A DNA stretch of 64,000 nucleotides, taken from the NCBI GenBank assembly GCA_016873115.1, contig VGYB01000006.1, positions 1-64,000 of the forward strand, given 5' to 3'. Below are positions 9,411 to 19,722 of this stretch, piece after piece. Each line of letters starts with the position of its first letter. Position 1 is the first letter of the stretch. Below the pieces are notes generated by a model that saw only the letters and a list, made by a program, of their open reading frames with translations, searched no databases and was not told the DNA's origin. The position numbers and the translations under genes are program-made. This stretch comes from Planctomycetota bacterium (GTDB taxonomy: Bacteria > Planctomycetota > Phycisphaerae > Phycisphaerales > SM1A02).

Positions 9411-9439
9411 TCACCGAGGCCGTAGCGACAACCACGCGG

Positions 9440-11332
<1,893 letters not shown>

Positions 11333-11383
11333 GGTTCGTGTTCCTTCTGCGCCGACGGGGTTGCCGCGAGCGCGACCCTCCTA

Positions 11384-11399
11384 TGCAACAGCCATGCCA
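11384..11399 (-). promoter_or_regulatory. Sigma-54 (RpoN) type promoter of dnaK
   Basis: TGGCAT (11394-11399), a 5-base spacer, then TTGCA (11384-11388) on the minus strand. This matches the -24 GG/-12 GC consensus TGGCAC-N5-TTGCA at all but one base. Transcription would start near 11372-11374, giving a leader of about 40 nt that carries AGAAGGAAC before the dnaK ATG. Such promoters need an enhancer-binding ATPase, which is not encoded in this window. Confidence 0.65.
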
Positions 11400-11499
11400 A
11401 TCCGGGGCGACCCTTTGGCAGTCCAATAACGTTCCGTTGACTGATCCCGGGTTCTCCATGTCACGGGGTGCGGTCAGCGACCCACCTATGCTCTGCCCG

Positions 11500-12492
11500 A
11501 TGTTGTCCACTCCGCTCCTCGAAACCGCCCTGCGCGCCGTGAGCGCCAGCGTGCGGGCCATCGCCTTGGTGACGCAACACCCCCTCGGCCGCGTTCCCTG
11601 CATCAAGTCGGATGGCTCGCCTGTGACCGCGGGCGATGTGGCAGCACAGGCCGCCGCCGCCATCGTCTTGCGCAGGGAACTCGGGCTCGCAGGCGTGGTT
11701 GGTGAGGAGTCGCCCACGAGCCTCGAGGGCCCCGATGCCCAGGCGATGCGCGCGCTGGCGAGCACTGCGGTCGCTCGAGCGGTCGGAGGCTTCGATGGTG
11801 ATCCGCTTGAGGCCCTCGCGTGGAGGGCACCGGCCGATGCGCGTACTGGCTTCTGGACCCTCGATCCCATCGATGGCACCAAGGGCTACCGCAGCAGCCG
11901 TCACTATGCAGTGTGCCTGGCGCATGTGGATGCGCACGGCGTCACCCACGGCGTGCTCGGACTGCCCACGCTTGTCGCGGACATGGATCTGTCTCGGGTC
12001 GGTGAACCGCCCGGGGTGCTGATCGCCGCGACGCGCGGTGGTGGTTCTTGGCTGCATGATCCTGCCACCTTGGCACCACTGCGCCGCGTACAGCGCGGCC
12101 CGATGCAGGGAGCGCTCCGACTGCTGAACAGCGTCGAACCCGGTGGCCGAACGGCTCGGGCTGCCGCGGTGGTCGAGTCGCTGGGCCGTCCGTGGGAGAC
12201 GGTCGCGGTGGATTCGCAGCTCAAGTACGCACTCGTTGCACTGGGGGCTGGCGACTGCATCGTCCGGGTTCCCGGCAGCGTGCCGCGTGCCGAGCACAGT
12301 TGGGATCATGCGGCCGGTGTGCTGGTCGCGACCGAGGCAGGAGCCGTTGCAAGCGATGCCGATGGCCGCGCGCTCGACTTCACGCTGGGCGAAGCCCTGA
12401 CGGCCAATGAAGGCATCATCGTCTGTGATCCCAGCGTCCACTCGGCGCTGGTCGATGCTGTGCGTGCCCGGCGCGCTCTACCGCGCGCCTGA
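11500..12492 (+). CDS. HAL2/CysQ-like inositol monophosphatase family phosphatase
   Basis: A lithium-sensitive phosphatase fold. Metal-binding residues are visible in GEES (residues 68-71), DPIDGTKG (122-129) and a WDHAAG motif near residue 270. The DPIDGTKGY form together with KSDGSPVT near residue 36 favours the 3'(2'),5'-bisphosphate nucleotidase (HAL2) branch, which removes the 3'-phosphate of PAP from sulfate assimilation. The ATG at 11500 is chosen because TATGCT (11487-11492) ends 7 bases upstream, the leaderless arrangement seen across the window; an in-frame ATG at 11488 overlaps that box. The next gene starts 2 bases after its stop. Confidence 0.85.
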   Translation: MLSTPLLETALRAVSASVRAIALVTQHPLGRVPCIKSDGSPVTAGDVAAQAAAAIVLRRELGLAGVVGEESPTSLEGPDAQAMRALASTAVARAVGGFDGDPLEALAWRAPADARTGFWTLDPIDGTKGYRSSRHYAVCLAHVDAHGVTHGVLGLPTLVADMDLSRVGEPPGVLIAATRGGGSWLHDPATLAPLRRVQRGPMQGALRLLNSVEPGGRTARAAAVVESLGRPWETVAVDSQLKYALVALGAGDCIVRVPGSVPRAEHSWDHAAGVLVATEAGAVASDADGRALDFTLGEALTANEGIIVCDPSVHSALVDAVRARRALPRA

Positions 12493-12494
12493 TC

Positions 12495-13421
12495 ATGCTG
12501 CGTGGACTGGTCATCCTGCCCTGTGCCGGTGCGGCTCTGCTCTGTCTGGCGTGGGCCGCAGGCTGCCTGTTGAACGATCGATGGGCCTGGTCGCAGTGGT
12601 TGTGGTGGATCCCAGCACCCGTGGCCGTGATGGCTGCTCTGGCCTGCCTTGCGTTTGCGCGGCTCTTGGCAAGGGGGGCACTGCGCCGCGCCGTGACGGT
12701 CGTCGGCTGGTCGGCACTGGTGATCGCATTCGGTGCGTCGTTGCGGTCACTCTCGGTGATCAATCGAGCCTATGGGCCGGACTCGTTGCACATCGTGTGC
12801 TGGAATGCGCGCTGGCCGGGCGAGCGGGCCCAGGCGAGCGCGCAGGCCTTGGTGCCTTGGGCCGGCCGCGTCATGATCATCTCGAATCCCGGTCGCATGG
12901 CTGCGCACGCCCCGATCTGGATGCGTGAAGGCGAGGAACGCGCCGAGGCAGGCACATTCCTCTTGACTGGTCCGGTCAAGGTGATCGAAGCTCGGCCCGT
13001 CGTCCAGGGCGACGATGGGTTCGCCACGCTCTTCAGGTTCGAGGCATCGGGTACCGGCGAGACCAGCGTTCTGGCGATTGACTTGCCATCCAATCCGATG
13101 CGTGCGCGACACGCCGCCATGGAGCGCTTCGCCTCGCAAGTCCGCACGGCAGTCGACCTGCAGACGGTCGACCTGATCGTCGGTGACTTCAACTGCACGC
13201 GCGGCAGCGCGAGCGTTCACGATGCCTTCCCCGGCTTCAGCGACGCATGGTCCACGGCCGGGCAGGGTTGGGGTGCCAGCTGGCCTCGCGAGATGCCGAT
13301 CCTGCACATCGACCTGATGCTCGTCACGGAGCGACTCCATGTCGAGCGCTGTGAACTGCACGACCCCGGCGTTGGCCATCATCGACTGAACACGCTGTCG
13401 TGCTCACGACCGCAGCGTTGA
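12495..13421 (+). CDS. Membrane protein with a degenerate endonuclease/exonuclease/phosphatase domain
   Basis: 308 residues: about three N-terminal hydrophobic helices (to about residue 85), then an EEP-like domain. Recognisable pieces are CWNARWPG (motif I, Asn present), VGDFNCT (Asp and Asn present) and HIDLMLV. The Mg-binding Glu normally in a LQE motif is missing (the corresponding strand reads RVMIISNPG). The C-terminal SDH motif is replaced by GHH. It may therefore be inactive or have changed chemistry. It begins 2 bases after the phosphatase gene upstream, with which it is likely co-translated. Confidence 0.7.
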   Translation: MLRGLVILPCAGAALLCLAWAAGCLLNDRWAWSQWLWWIPAPVAVMAALACLAFARLLARGALRRAVTVVGWSALVIAFGASLRSLSVINRAYGPDSLHIVCWNARWPGERAQASAQALVPWAGRVMIISNPGRMAAHAPIWMREGEERAEAGTFLLTGPVKVIEARPVVQGDDGFATLFRFEASGTGETSVLAIDLPSNPMRARHAAMERFASQVRTAVDLQTVDLIVGDFNCTRGSASVHDAFPGFSDAWSTAGQGWGASWPREMPILHIDLMLVTERLHVERCELHDPGVGHHRLNTLSCSRPQR

Positions 13422-13462
13422 GTGCCGCGCGTCACGCCATGATGAACGGGGATCGTCCGGTG

Positions 13463-14254
13463 TCAGGGCGCCGACAGGTCAGCCCAGAATTCGTCGTACC
13501 ACAGGGTGGTCTGCGAAGGGCTGGACATGAGGAGTTCGCGCGGCGTGGTGAGGCGGGCAAGCTCGTCGTACCACCAACTGGTGGAGCCGTCGGCGTGGAG
13601 CGCACAGCAGCCGCAACTGTGGTTGATGTCGCTGACATCGCGCATGCCGTCGGCCACGATGGCGATGCGGGGATTCATCCAGAGCCGGCGCACCGTGCCT
13701 CGGACGCGGTCGGTGTCGCCGCAGTAGTGGTAGTTGATCGCGATCTTCTCTTGTCCCCCCGCATTCCAAGCCGGTTCGTAGCGCTCGTAGTCATGCTGGC
13801 CGTGATGGCTCGGGCAGTAGAGATTGCGCGGCAGGATGTAGTTCATGGGTCCTGCCAGGATGCCCAGGCCGTCCCAGCGTGACCCCTCCTCGTTCTGGAA
13901 GATCTGCTCCGAGCCCAAGCCCGGAGGCAGGGGATCGGAGATGACCACATTGGCCGCCATCATTTCCGAGGGCAGTCCCTGCCCGCGCGAGTACACCGAT
14001 TCAGGAAGGCGGTCTTCGTACGAGGACCCGTACATCGTCACGGCAAGGCCAATCTGGTGGAGGTTCGCACTGCACTCGATGCGACGGGCCTGCTCGCGCG
14101 CCGCTCGCACGGCAGGCATGAGCATGCCCAGCAGCAGGGCCGTAATGCCCATCGTGACCAGCAGTTCGAACAGAGTGAACGCGCGCGCGGACGGATCGGC
14201 TCCGCGCCCACGGGATCGGCAAGGCCCAGACTGTCGCAAGGACGGTGCTGGCAT
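13463..14254 (-). CDS. Prepilin-type N-terminal methylation domain protein (DUF1559-like)
   Basis: A type IV pilin-like exported protein of the kind abundant in planctomycetes. The cleavage segment AFTLFELLV is near residue 25, followed by a hydrophobic helix and by [15 protein letters not shown], typical of this family. Near the C-terminus is HADGSTSWW, matching the H-x-DG signature. The residue before the cleaved Phe is Ala instead of the usual Gly. The pilin Glu at +5 is kept. GAGGA lies 4 bases before the ATG. It converges with the preceding gene after a 41-base gap. Its role (pseudopilus or surface filament) is unknown. Confidence 0.8.
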   Translation of the reverse strand: MPAPSLRQSGPCRSRGRGADPSARAFTLFELLVTMGITALLLGMLMPAVRAAREQARRIECSANLHQIGLAVTMYGSSYEDRLPESVYSRGQGLPSEMMAANVVISDPLPPGLGSEQIFQNEEGSRWDGLGILAGPMNYILPRNLYCPSHHGQHDYERYEPAWNAGGQEKIAINYHYCGDTDRVRGTVRRLWMNPRIAIVADGMRDVSDINHSCGCCALHADGSTSWWYDELARLTTPRELLMSSPSQTTLWYDEFWADLSAP

Positions 14255-14532
14255 TGGGTCCTCTGGCCATTATTGGCCCCCTTTGACCCCTCCAGACCGT
14301 CAAGACTATGCCACGGTTGCCCCATGGGGCGAAAGATTTCCGGCAAGTATTTGCTCAACCCATTGGCGGTGGCATGATCCTTTCCAGAGTGGAGAACGAT
14401 GTCGCTTCGCGTGATCGGGAGGGCATCACGGAGTCGAGGTCGCCGTGTGTGGCGAACTGAAGTTTGGAACTGCCGCCACGGTGGATTGGAGTGGGTAGAG
14501 CTTGGGTTGTCCAGGCAGGAAGAGGGAACAAG

Positions 14533-15087
14533 ATGACCGACACGGACCGGCTGCTCATGCAGCGCGTTGCTCAGACGGACGAAGAGGCCGTCTTGGAGTT
14601 GTTTGATCGATTTGGCGCCTTGGTCTACAAGAGTTGCCTGACCACCCTGCGAGTGCGTGCCGAGGCCGAAGATGCGGCTCAGGATGTGTTCGTCCAGATC
14701 TGGCGCACCGCCGACAAGTACGACCCGCAACGCGCCAAGTTGGTGACGTGGGTCATGCTGATCACCCGCCGTTGCCTCATCGACCGCTTGCGGCGCAAGA
14801 AGGTGCGCCCCACGATGGCCGGGCTGACCCCCGAAATGGCCAACGAGGTCCGTGACGAGTCATCCCAGGAACCTGTGCCGAGCGACCTGTCGCCTGACAC
14901 GCGTCGTCGCCTGGCCGACCTTCCGGAACAGCAGAGGGTGGTGATCGAGCGCGTCTACATGCAGGGCTTCAGCTTGCGCGAAGTCTCGGAACAGACCGGC
15001 TTGCCGTTGGGGACCGTCAAGAGCGCCCTCAGCCGCGGCCTGCATCGCCTCAGGGACCGATATGGAATTGATCGCGCAATTGGGTGA
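14533..15087 (+). CDS. ECF-type RNA polymerase sigma factor
   Basis: 184 residues with the two-domain layout of group IV sigma factors. Region 2 lies at about residues 20-85 (AEDAAQDVFVQIW, then TWVMLITRRCLIDRLRRKK). Region 4 has the helix-turn-helix FSLREVSEQTGLPLGTVKS at about residues 140-165. The ATG at 14533 follows AGGAAGAGGG; upstream codons in the same frame have no site. It is followed after 129 bases by a putative membrane anti-sigma factor, so its activity is probably released by an envelope signal. Confidence 0.93.
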   Translation: MTDTDRLLMQRVAQTDEEAVLELFDRFGALVYKSCLTTLRVRAEAEDAAQDVFVQIWRTADKYDPQRAKLVTWVMLITRRCLIDRLRRKKVRPTMAGLTPEMANEVRDESSQEPVPSDLSPDTRRRLADLPEQQRVVIERVYMQGFSLREVSEQTGLPLGTVKSALSRGLHRLRDRYGIDRAIG

Positions 15088-15182
15088 TTGCCGCCCCTGA
15101 CGGAACAGGCCTGCGTATAGGCAGGCGAAGACAGATGGGTTGGGCGGCCGTGCCCTCGGCCGGGAAGAGAGAGGTCATGCGT

Positions 15183-15199
15183 CGTGCCATTGTGGCACG
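15183..15199 (+). promoter_or_regulatory. Inverted repeat before the anti-sigma gene
   Basis: CGTGCCA-TTG-TGGCACG, a perfect 7-bp inverted repeat with a 3-base spacer, ending a few bases before the GGGAG ribosome-binding site of the anti-sigma gene. It could be an operator or an mRNA hairpin tuning the sigma to anti-sigma ratio. The function is inferred. Confidence 0.4.
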
Positions 15200-15216
15200 C
15201 GCAGGGAGTTGTGACC

Positions 15217-16140
15217 ATGACCGTGCCACCGACCCGCGACGAACTACTCGAACTTGCTGAACTGGATGCGCTTGGCGCGCTCGAACCTGCCGAACAGGCG
15301 CGGTTCGAACGAGGCCTTCGTGATGCAGCGCCCGCGTTGCGGGCCGAACTGCAGGCGATCCAGGATGCCGCAGTGCTTGGTCCCATCGGCCTGTGCGATG
15401 AGGAGCCCGAGGCCGCCCTCAAGTACAAGGTCATGGCTCGCATCGCTGATGCGGTCTCGGAGAGCGAGGCTGAACTCGCACCGATCGCCTCGATCGGTCG
15501 CCCTGCGATGCCGGAGCGCCCGGTGCCGGCTGTGGCGCCGATCGTGGCCGCAGACCTCGCTGCGCGCGATGTCGATGTGCTGCAGCGCGTGACGCAGGCA
15601 GCCGAACAGACCGAACTCGAGCGGCTCCGTGCGAGGCTGGACCACGCTCGTGGCCATGGCTACATGCTGCGCGCGGCGTGCATTGCGCTGGCTGCGTGCC
15701 TTGTGGTGGCGGGCTACGCGCTCGTTCGGCAGGACAGTTACGCCAAGCAGATCACGCTCTTGGCGATCTCCCAGTCGTCGACTGATGACCTCAAGGCCTT
15801 GCTCGGCCCGACGATCGAGCCGTTCCTTCGCGATGGCGTGTCCACGGGAGCCCTCACCGTGATGGCGCCCAAGGCGACCGGCGGTGCGTTGATTTGGGTC
15901 GATCCTGCGACCGGGAATGGCTTTGTGGCCTTCGCGGGAGCGGACCCGACCCGTTCCTACGACCTGGTTGCGGTGGTCCCGGGACCCGAGAGCAATGAGC
16001 GCGGCCTGGCCACCGGCCTGAAGGCCTTCGGGGCCTTCTCAGGGCTCATGCTCGAGGACATCCCGTACCTGAAGGGTTGGCACTACCAGTTGCGGGACAG
16101 TGCCACGGGCGATGTCATCTACGCGGGACCGGTGAAGTAA
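15217..16140 (+). CDS. Putative membrane anti-sigma factor (RskA-like)
   Basis: 307 residues. A helical, acidic N-terminal cytoplasmic part (ELLELAELDALGALEPAE, typical of anti-sigma domains of the RskA group) is followed by one transmembrane helix at about residues 150-170 (CIALAACLVVAGYALV). The C-terminal extracytoplasmic domain is rich in Gly and resembles RskA C-terminal domains (PKATGGALIWVDPATGNGFVAFAG). No HxxxCxxC zinc anti-sigma motif is present. The position directly after the ECF sigma gene supports the call. The ATG at 15217 has GGAG 8 bases upstream. Confidence 0.75.
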   Translation: MTVPPTRDELLELAELDALGALEPAEQARFERGLRDAAPALRAELQAIQDAAVLGPIGLCDEEPEAALKYKVMARIADAVSESEAELAPIASIGRPAMPERPVPAVAPIVAADLAARDVDVLQRVTQAAEQTELERLRARLDHARGHGYMLRAACIALAACLVVAGYALVRQDSYAKQITLLAISQSSTDDLKALLGPTIEPFLRDGVSTGALTVMAPKATGGALIWVDPATGNGFVAFAGADPTRSYDLVAVVPGPESNERGLATGLKAFGAFSGLMLEDIPYLKGWHYQLRDSATGDVIYAGPVK

Positions 16141-16174
16141 CCGCGGCGATCACGCTCCGACCGCAAGGCAGCGT

Positions 16175-18196
16175 TCAGTTCGCCCGGCGCAGCCACTCAT
16201 CCTCAAGCTCGGACAGCCGCGCCTGCAACGAGGAACGTTCCTCGTTCAGGCGCTTGACCTTGTCGCCGTCGCGGTAGACCGCTGGATCGGCCAGATCGGC
16301 ATCGAGGGCTTCCATCCGATCGGTTGCCTTGGCGATCTCGGCGTTGAGTTTGTCATCCGAGAGCTTGGAGTGCGCGCCCTTGGGTGCAGGCGGCTTGGCC
16401 GTGGGAACGGCCTTCGAGTCCTGCATGGGTGCCGTGGCAGGTTCGGCGGTACCGGGCGCACCGGTGGGAGCGGGAGCCGAAGCCCGTGCCGCCTTGCGTC
16501 GGTCCCGCTCGGCGTCGGCGCGTCGGAGGGTCTCGGCCTCCTTCGCACGATCGTCGCGCTTGGCTTCCCACTCGGAGTAGCGGCCCTGGAACAACTCGAC
16601 ATGACCTTCACCATCGAAGGCGATCAATCGGTTGCAGGTCGTCTCAAGCAGCGCACGGTCGTGGCTGATCAGGAGCAGTGCGCCGTCGTAGCCGCCATGC
16701 TCCGAGCGCGGGGCAAGTGCCTGCTCAAGCCGCTCGGCGCTGGGGATGTCGAGGTGGTTCGTTGGCTCGTCGAGGACGAGGATGTTGTTGGCGCCGGCAA
16801 CCAGTCCAGCGATGACCGCGCGCGTTCGCTCGCCACCTGAGAGCGCACCCAGTGGCTTCTCCTGCGCCTCGCCGCTGAAGAGGAACGCACCTGCGAGGTT
16901 CCGCGCTTCCTGCTCGTTGAGCTTGAGTCCGCTGGATCGCGGGGGCACGGCCTGCTGGAGGAATTGCCAGACGGTCAACGAGCCATCGAGGTGATCGTGG
17001 GTCTGGCGGAACCAGCCGCTGCGCAGCCGCGGTGCCCGCTTGATCTCGCCGCCATCGGGCTCGAGCTCACCAAGCAGGATCTTCACCAGCGTGGTCTTGC
17101 CGCAGCCGTTGGGCCCGATGATCCCGATGCGCTCGCCGGGCTTGACGAGCATGTCGAGCCCGCCGAAGAGGGTGCGGTGTCCGTACGACTTGCCGAGGCC
17201 GTGCGCCTCGATCGCCCGATCGCCCAACTCGGGAGCACTGGGCAGGTCGATGTCCATCGCATCGAGCTCCATCGGCCGCTCGACGAGTTCGCTCTCCTTG
17301 TAGCGCTCCAGGCGCGTGGCTCGACCGCGGGCCTGCTTGGCGCGCTGGCCCGCCTTGTAGCGAAGGATGTACTCGGTCTCGGCGCGGATGCGGTCCTGCT
17401 GCTTCTCATGCACGCGCGCCTGCAGTTCCATGCGCTCGCGGCGCAGGTTCACGAAGTCCGCGTAGTTGCCCGGATACTCATGGATCACGCCCTGATCGAT
17501 CTCGATGATGCGGTGCACCACGCGATCGAGCAGCCACCGGTCGTGGCTCACCACGAGCACGGCACCCTTGAACTCGTCAGCGAGGAAGTCCTCGAGCCAG
17601 CGACGCCCATCGATGTCAAGGTGGTTCGTCGGTTCGTCGAGCATGAGCAGGTCGGGTTGCTCCAGGAGGAGCTTCGCCAGGCCAAGGCGTGCACGCTGGC
17701 CACCGCTGAGCGAGGTCACCGGCGTGGAAAACTGCTCATCGACGAAACCCAGGCCATGCAGGACGGTGTCGACCTGGTGGTCAGTGGCGTGACCACCGAG
17801 ACGGTCGAACTCCGACTCGAGCACGGTCTGGCGGGCCATGAGCCGATCGAGCTCTGCGCCCTGCGCGGTGGTCATGCCCTCGAACAGCCCGTCGAGTTCC
17901 TTCTGGATTTCGTCGAGCCGGCCGAAGGCGGCGGCAGCGGCGCTGCGCAGCGTGTGCGTGGGATCGAGCTTGGGTTCCTGCTCCAGATAGCCGATGCGCA
18001 TGCCGCGCTGCAGGCCCACGCTCCCTTGATCGGGTTGGATCCGGCCCCCGATGATCTTGAGCAGCGTGCTCTTCCCGCAACCGTTACGGCCGACCAGGCC
18101 GATCTTCTGGCCTTCCTCGATGCCAAGCACCACATCCTCGAGGAGGATGTTGATGCCGTGTCCGAAGCGGACATGGTTGATGGTGACCAAGCTCAT
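16175..18196 (-). CDS. ABC-F family ATPase (Uup/EttA-like)
   Basis: A soluble protein with two ABC domains and no membrane part, the ABC-F class that acts on ribosomes. Walker A motifs are GRNGCGKST (about residue 36) and GPNGCGKTT (about 365). Signatures are LSGGQ and LSGGE, each followed by LDEPTNHLD. The inter-domain linker at about 240-320 is basic. The C-terminal 100 residues form a charged coiled coil as in Uup. Its exact role (translation factor or DNA-linked Uup) cannot be decided. TACACT at 18207-18212, 10 bases before the ATG, is a probable -10 box, divergent from the next gene. Confidence 0.92.
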   Translation of the reverse strand: MSLVTINHVRFGHGINILLEDVVLGIEEGQKIGLVGRNGCGKSTLLKIIGGRIQPDQGSVGLQRGMRIGYLEQEPKLDPTHTLRSAAAAAFGRLDEIQKELDGLFEGMTTAQGAELDRLMARQTVLESEFDRLGGHATDHQVDTVLHGLGFVDEQFSTPVTSLSGGQRARLGLAKLLLEQPDLLMLDEPTNHLDIDGRRWLEDFLADEFKGAVLVVSHDRWLLDRVVHRIIEIDQGVIHEYPGNYADFVNLRRERMELQARVHEKQQDRIRAETEYILRYKAGQRAKQARGRATRLERYKESELVERPMELDAMDIDLPSAPELGDRAIEAHGLGKSYGHRTLFGGLDMLVKPGERIGIIGPNGCGKTTLVKILLGELEPDGGEIKRAPRLRSGWFRQTHDHLDGSLTVWQFLQQAVPPRSSGLKLNEQEARNLAGAFLFSGEAQEKPLGALSGGERTRAVIAGLVAGANNILVLDEPTNHLDIPSAERLEQALAPRSEHGGYDGALLLISHDRALLETTCNRLIAFDGEGHVELFQGRYSEWEAKRDDRAKEAETLRRADAERDRRKAARASAPAPTGAPGTAEPATAPMQDSKAVPTAKPPAPKGAHSKLSDDKLNAEIAKATDRMEALDADLADPAVYRDGDKVKRLNEERSSLQARLSELEDEWLRRAN

Positions 18197-18206
18197 CGGG
18201 GCGGAG

Positions 18207-18225
18207 AGTGTAAGGGTGCTACATT
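18207..18225. promoter_or_regulatory. Divergent -10 boxes between the ABC-F gene and 18232
   Basis: TACACT on the minus strand (18207-18212) serves the ABC-F gene. TACATT on the plus strand (18220-18225) lies exactly 6 bases before the GTG at 18232. TACATTCGC recurs at the dnaE promoter (19698-19706). Confidence 0.5.
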
Positions 18226-18231
18226 CGCAGC

Positions 18232-18771
18232 GTGACCATCCCCGAGACGCAGGATGCCGCGAAGTCCCGTCGCGACCGCGCGACGCGACTGCGCCGCATG
18301 CTGATCATGCCGGTGCTGGTCCTTGGGATCGGGCTCTGGCTCAGCGATGCCTACAGTGGCCGCAAGGTGGACCACGAGCGGTTCGCGGTCTCGCGCGTCC
18401 GTGAGCTGGCCACGCAGTACTGGACGAAGCGGATCGTGAGCCCCGGCACGCTGCCAACGACCGCGGCGATCGCACCGATCGATCCGAACCTGGCGCAATG
18501 GCTGGTGGCACGCTGGGATGCGGCGGACCCGGTGCACGGGGGTGGCACGATCGTGGTCGAGCCGATCCAATCCCCGCCCGCGGCGGTGGCTGGCGTGGCC
18601 GTCACCCTTCGTGTGGTCTTTCCCGGCGATACCCCCATCGAGATTGATGCGGACGTGATCGACGGGATCGTGCATGTGCTTGCGGTGCGTGATGCGCCAG
18701 TGCCCGCCACGACCGACGGTGCGCCGCCCTTGCCGGGTGCGGCACCAGCGGGATCTGCCACGGAGCCCTGA
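18232..18771 (+). CDS. Hypothetical single-pass membrane protein
   Basis: 179 residues, not recognised. A basic N-terminus is followed by one hydrophobic helix at about residues 24-38 (LIMPVLVLGIGLWLS), then a soluble mostly beta domain and a Pro/Ala-rich tail, so it is probably anchored with its bulk outside the cytoplasm. It starts with GTG, placed 6 bases after TACATT, the leaderless pattern. The next gene starts 3 bases after its stop, suggesting co-expression with the aminotransferase and perhaps dnaE. Confidence 0.7.
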   Translation: MTIPETQDAAKSRRDRATRLRRMLIMPVLVLGIGLWLSDAYSGRKVDHERFAVSRVRELATQYWTKRIVSPGTLPTTAAIAPIDPNLAQWLVARWDAADPVHGGGTIVVEPIQSPPAAVAGVAVTLRVVFPGDTPIEIDADVIDGIVHVLAVRDAPVPATTDGAPPLPGAAPAGSATEP

Positions 18772-18774
18772 CGC

Positions 18775-19665
18775 GTGCAGGTCTGGATCAACGGACAATT
18801 CCACGATGCCAACTCCGCCACGGTGGGGTTCTTCGATGCGGGGTTCCAGCATGGCGTTGGGCTCTTCGAGACGCTTCGGGCATGCGACGGGCGGGCCTTC
18901 CGTCCGTTGGCGCACCTGGAGCGCCTGCGTGCGAGCGCGATGGCGCTGCGACTGGTCGAGCGCCTGAACATCGAGGCGATTGCCGAGGCGATCGACATGA
19001 CGCTCGCTCGCAACGGACTTCGCGATGCGCGTGTGCGCGTGACGCTGACGGGCGGCGATCTGAACATGCTCGCCCGCGCACGCGAGGGCGGCGCTGCCGA
19101 GGCGATGCACCCCACCATCGCGATCGTGGCCCAGCCACCCACGCCGTACCCCGAGGCGATGTTCACCGAGGGGGTGCGCGTGATGGTGGCCGAAGGCCGC
19201 ATGAATCCATGGGACCCGATGGCCGGGCACAAGACGCTCTCGTACTGGCCACGGCTGCTGGCGCTGCAGCAGGCTGCCGCGCATGGCTGCGGCGAGGCGC
19301 TCTGGTTCGATGTCGCCAACGCGCTCGGGTGCGGCTGCGTGAGCAACGCCTTCATCGTCAAGGATGGCATCGTGCGCACGCCGGTGGCGCGCGGCGACAG
19401 CGAGGCCTCGCCGATTCCCAGTGCGGTGCTGCCTGGCATCACGCGTGCGTTCGTGATCGAGGCGGCCCGTGCGCGTGGCATGGAGGTGCGGATCGAGCGC
19501 GTCTGCGTCGATGACATCCTGTCCGCCGATGAGTGCTTCCTGACCAATGCCTCGTGGGGTGTGCTGCCGGTGACCCGGCTTGAACAGGAGTCGATCGGCC
19601 GCGGCGAGCCGGGGGATGTGGCGGCGAGCCTCCGCGAGGCCTGGATCGAGGCCGGAACAGGCTGA
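18775..19665 (+). CDS. Class IV PLP aminotransferase (branched-chain aminotransferase / aminodeoxychorismate lyase type)
   Basis: A fold-type IV PLP enzyme of 296 residues. The PLP lysine is K153 in AGHKTLSYW. FDAGFQHGVGLFETLR near residue 20 and DECFLTNASWGVLPV near residue 255 are class signatures. The family includes IlvE, PabC and D-amino acid aminotransferases. GLFETLR without further substrate-specific residues does not separate these, although the GFFDAGFQHGVGLFET style is common in PabC-like proteins. It starts with GTG 3 bases after the preceding stop. Confidence 0.88.
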   Translation: MQVWINGQFHDANSATVGFFDAGFQHGVGLFETLRACDGRAFRPLAHLERLRASAMALRLVERLNIEAIAEAIDMTLARNGLRDARVRVTLTGGDLNMLARAREGGAAEAMHPTIAIVAQPPTPYPEAMFTEGVRVMVAEGRMNPWDPMAGHKTLSYWPRLLALQQAAAHGCGEALWFDVANALGCGCVSNAFIVKDGIVRTPVARGDSEASPIPSAVLPGITRAFVIEAARARGMEVRIERVCVDDILSADECFLTNASWGVLPVTRLEQESIGRGEPGDVAASLREAWIEAGTG

Positions 19666-19697
19666 TTCCGCAGTACGGTGACTGCCGCCGCGGGCGG

Positions 19698-19703
19698 TAC
19701 ATT
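19698..19703 (+). promoter_or_regulatory. -10 box of dnaE
   Basis: TACATT followed by CGCGGCC and then GGAG. Transcription is expected near 19710, leaving a leader of only about 13 bases whose first bases are the Shine-Dalgarno GGAG. Confidence 0.45.
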
Positions 19704-19722
19704 CGCGGCCGGAGAACGATGC

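Noticed and set aside
14370-14385. TGGCATGATCCTTTCC as a second sigma-54 promoter before the ECF sigma gene
   Set aside because: The -12 element would read TTTCC in place of TTGCA, losing the essential GC.
14466-14500. GGAAC before the sigma gene as an ECF autoregulatory -35 box
   Set aside because: No -10 element of CGT or GTC type lies at 16-17 bases downstream.
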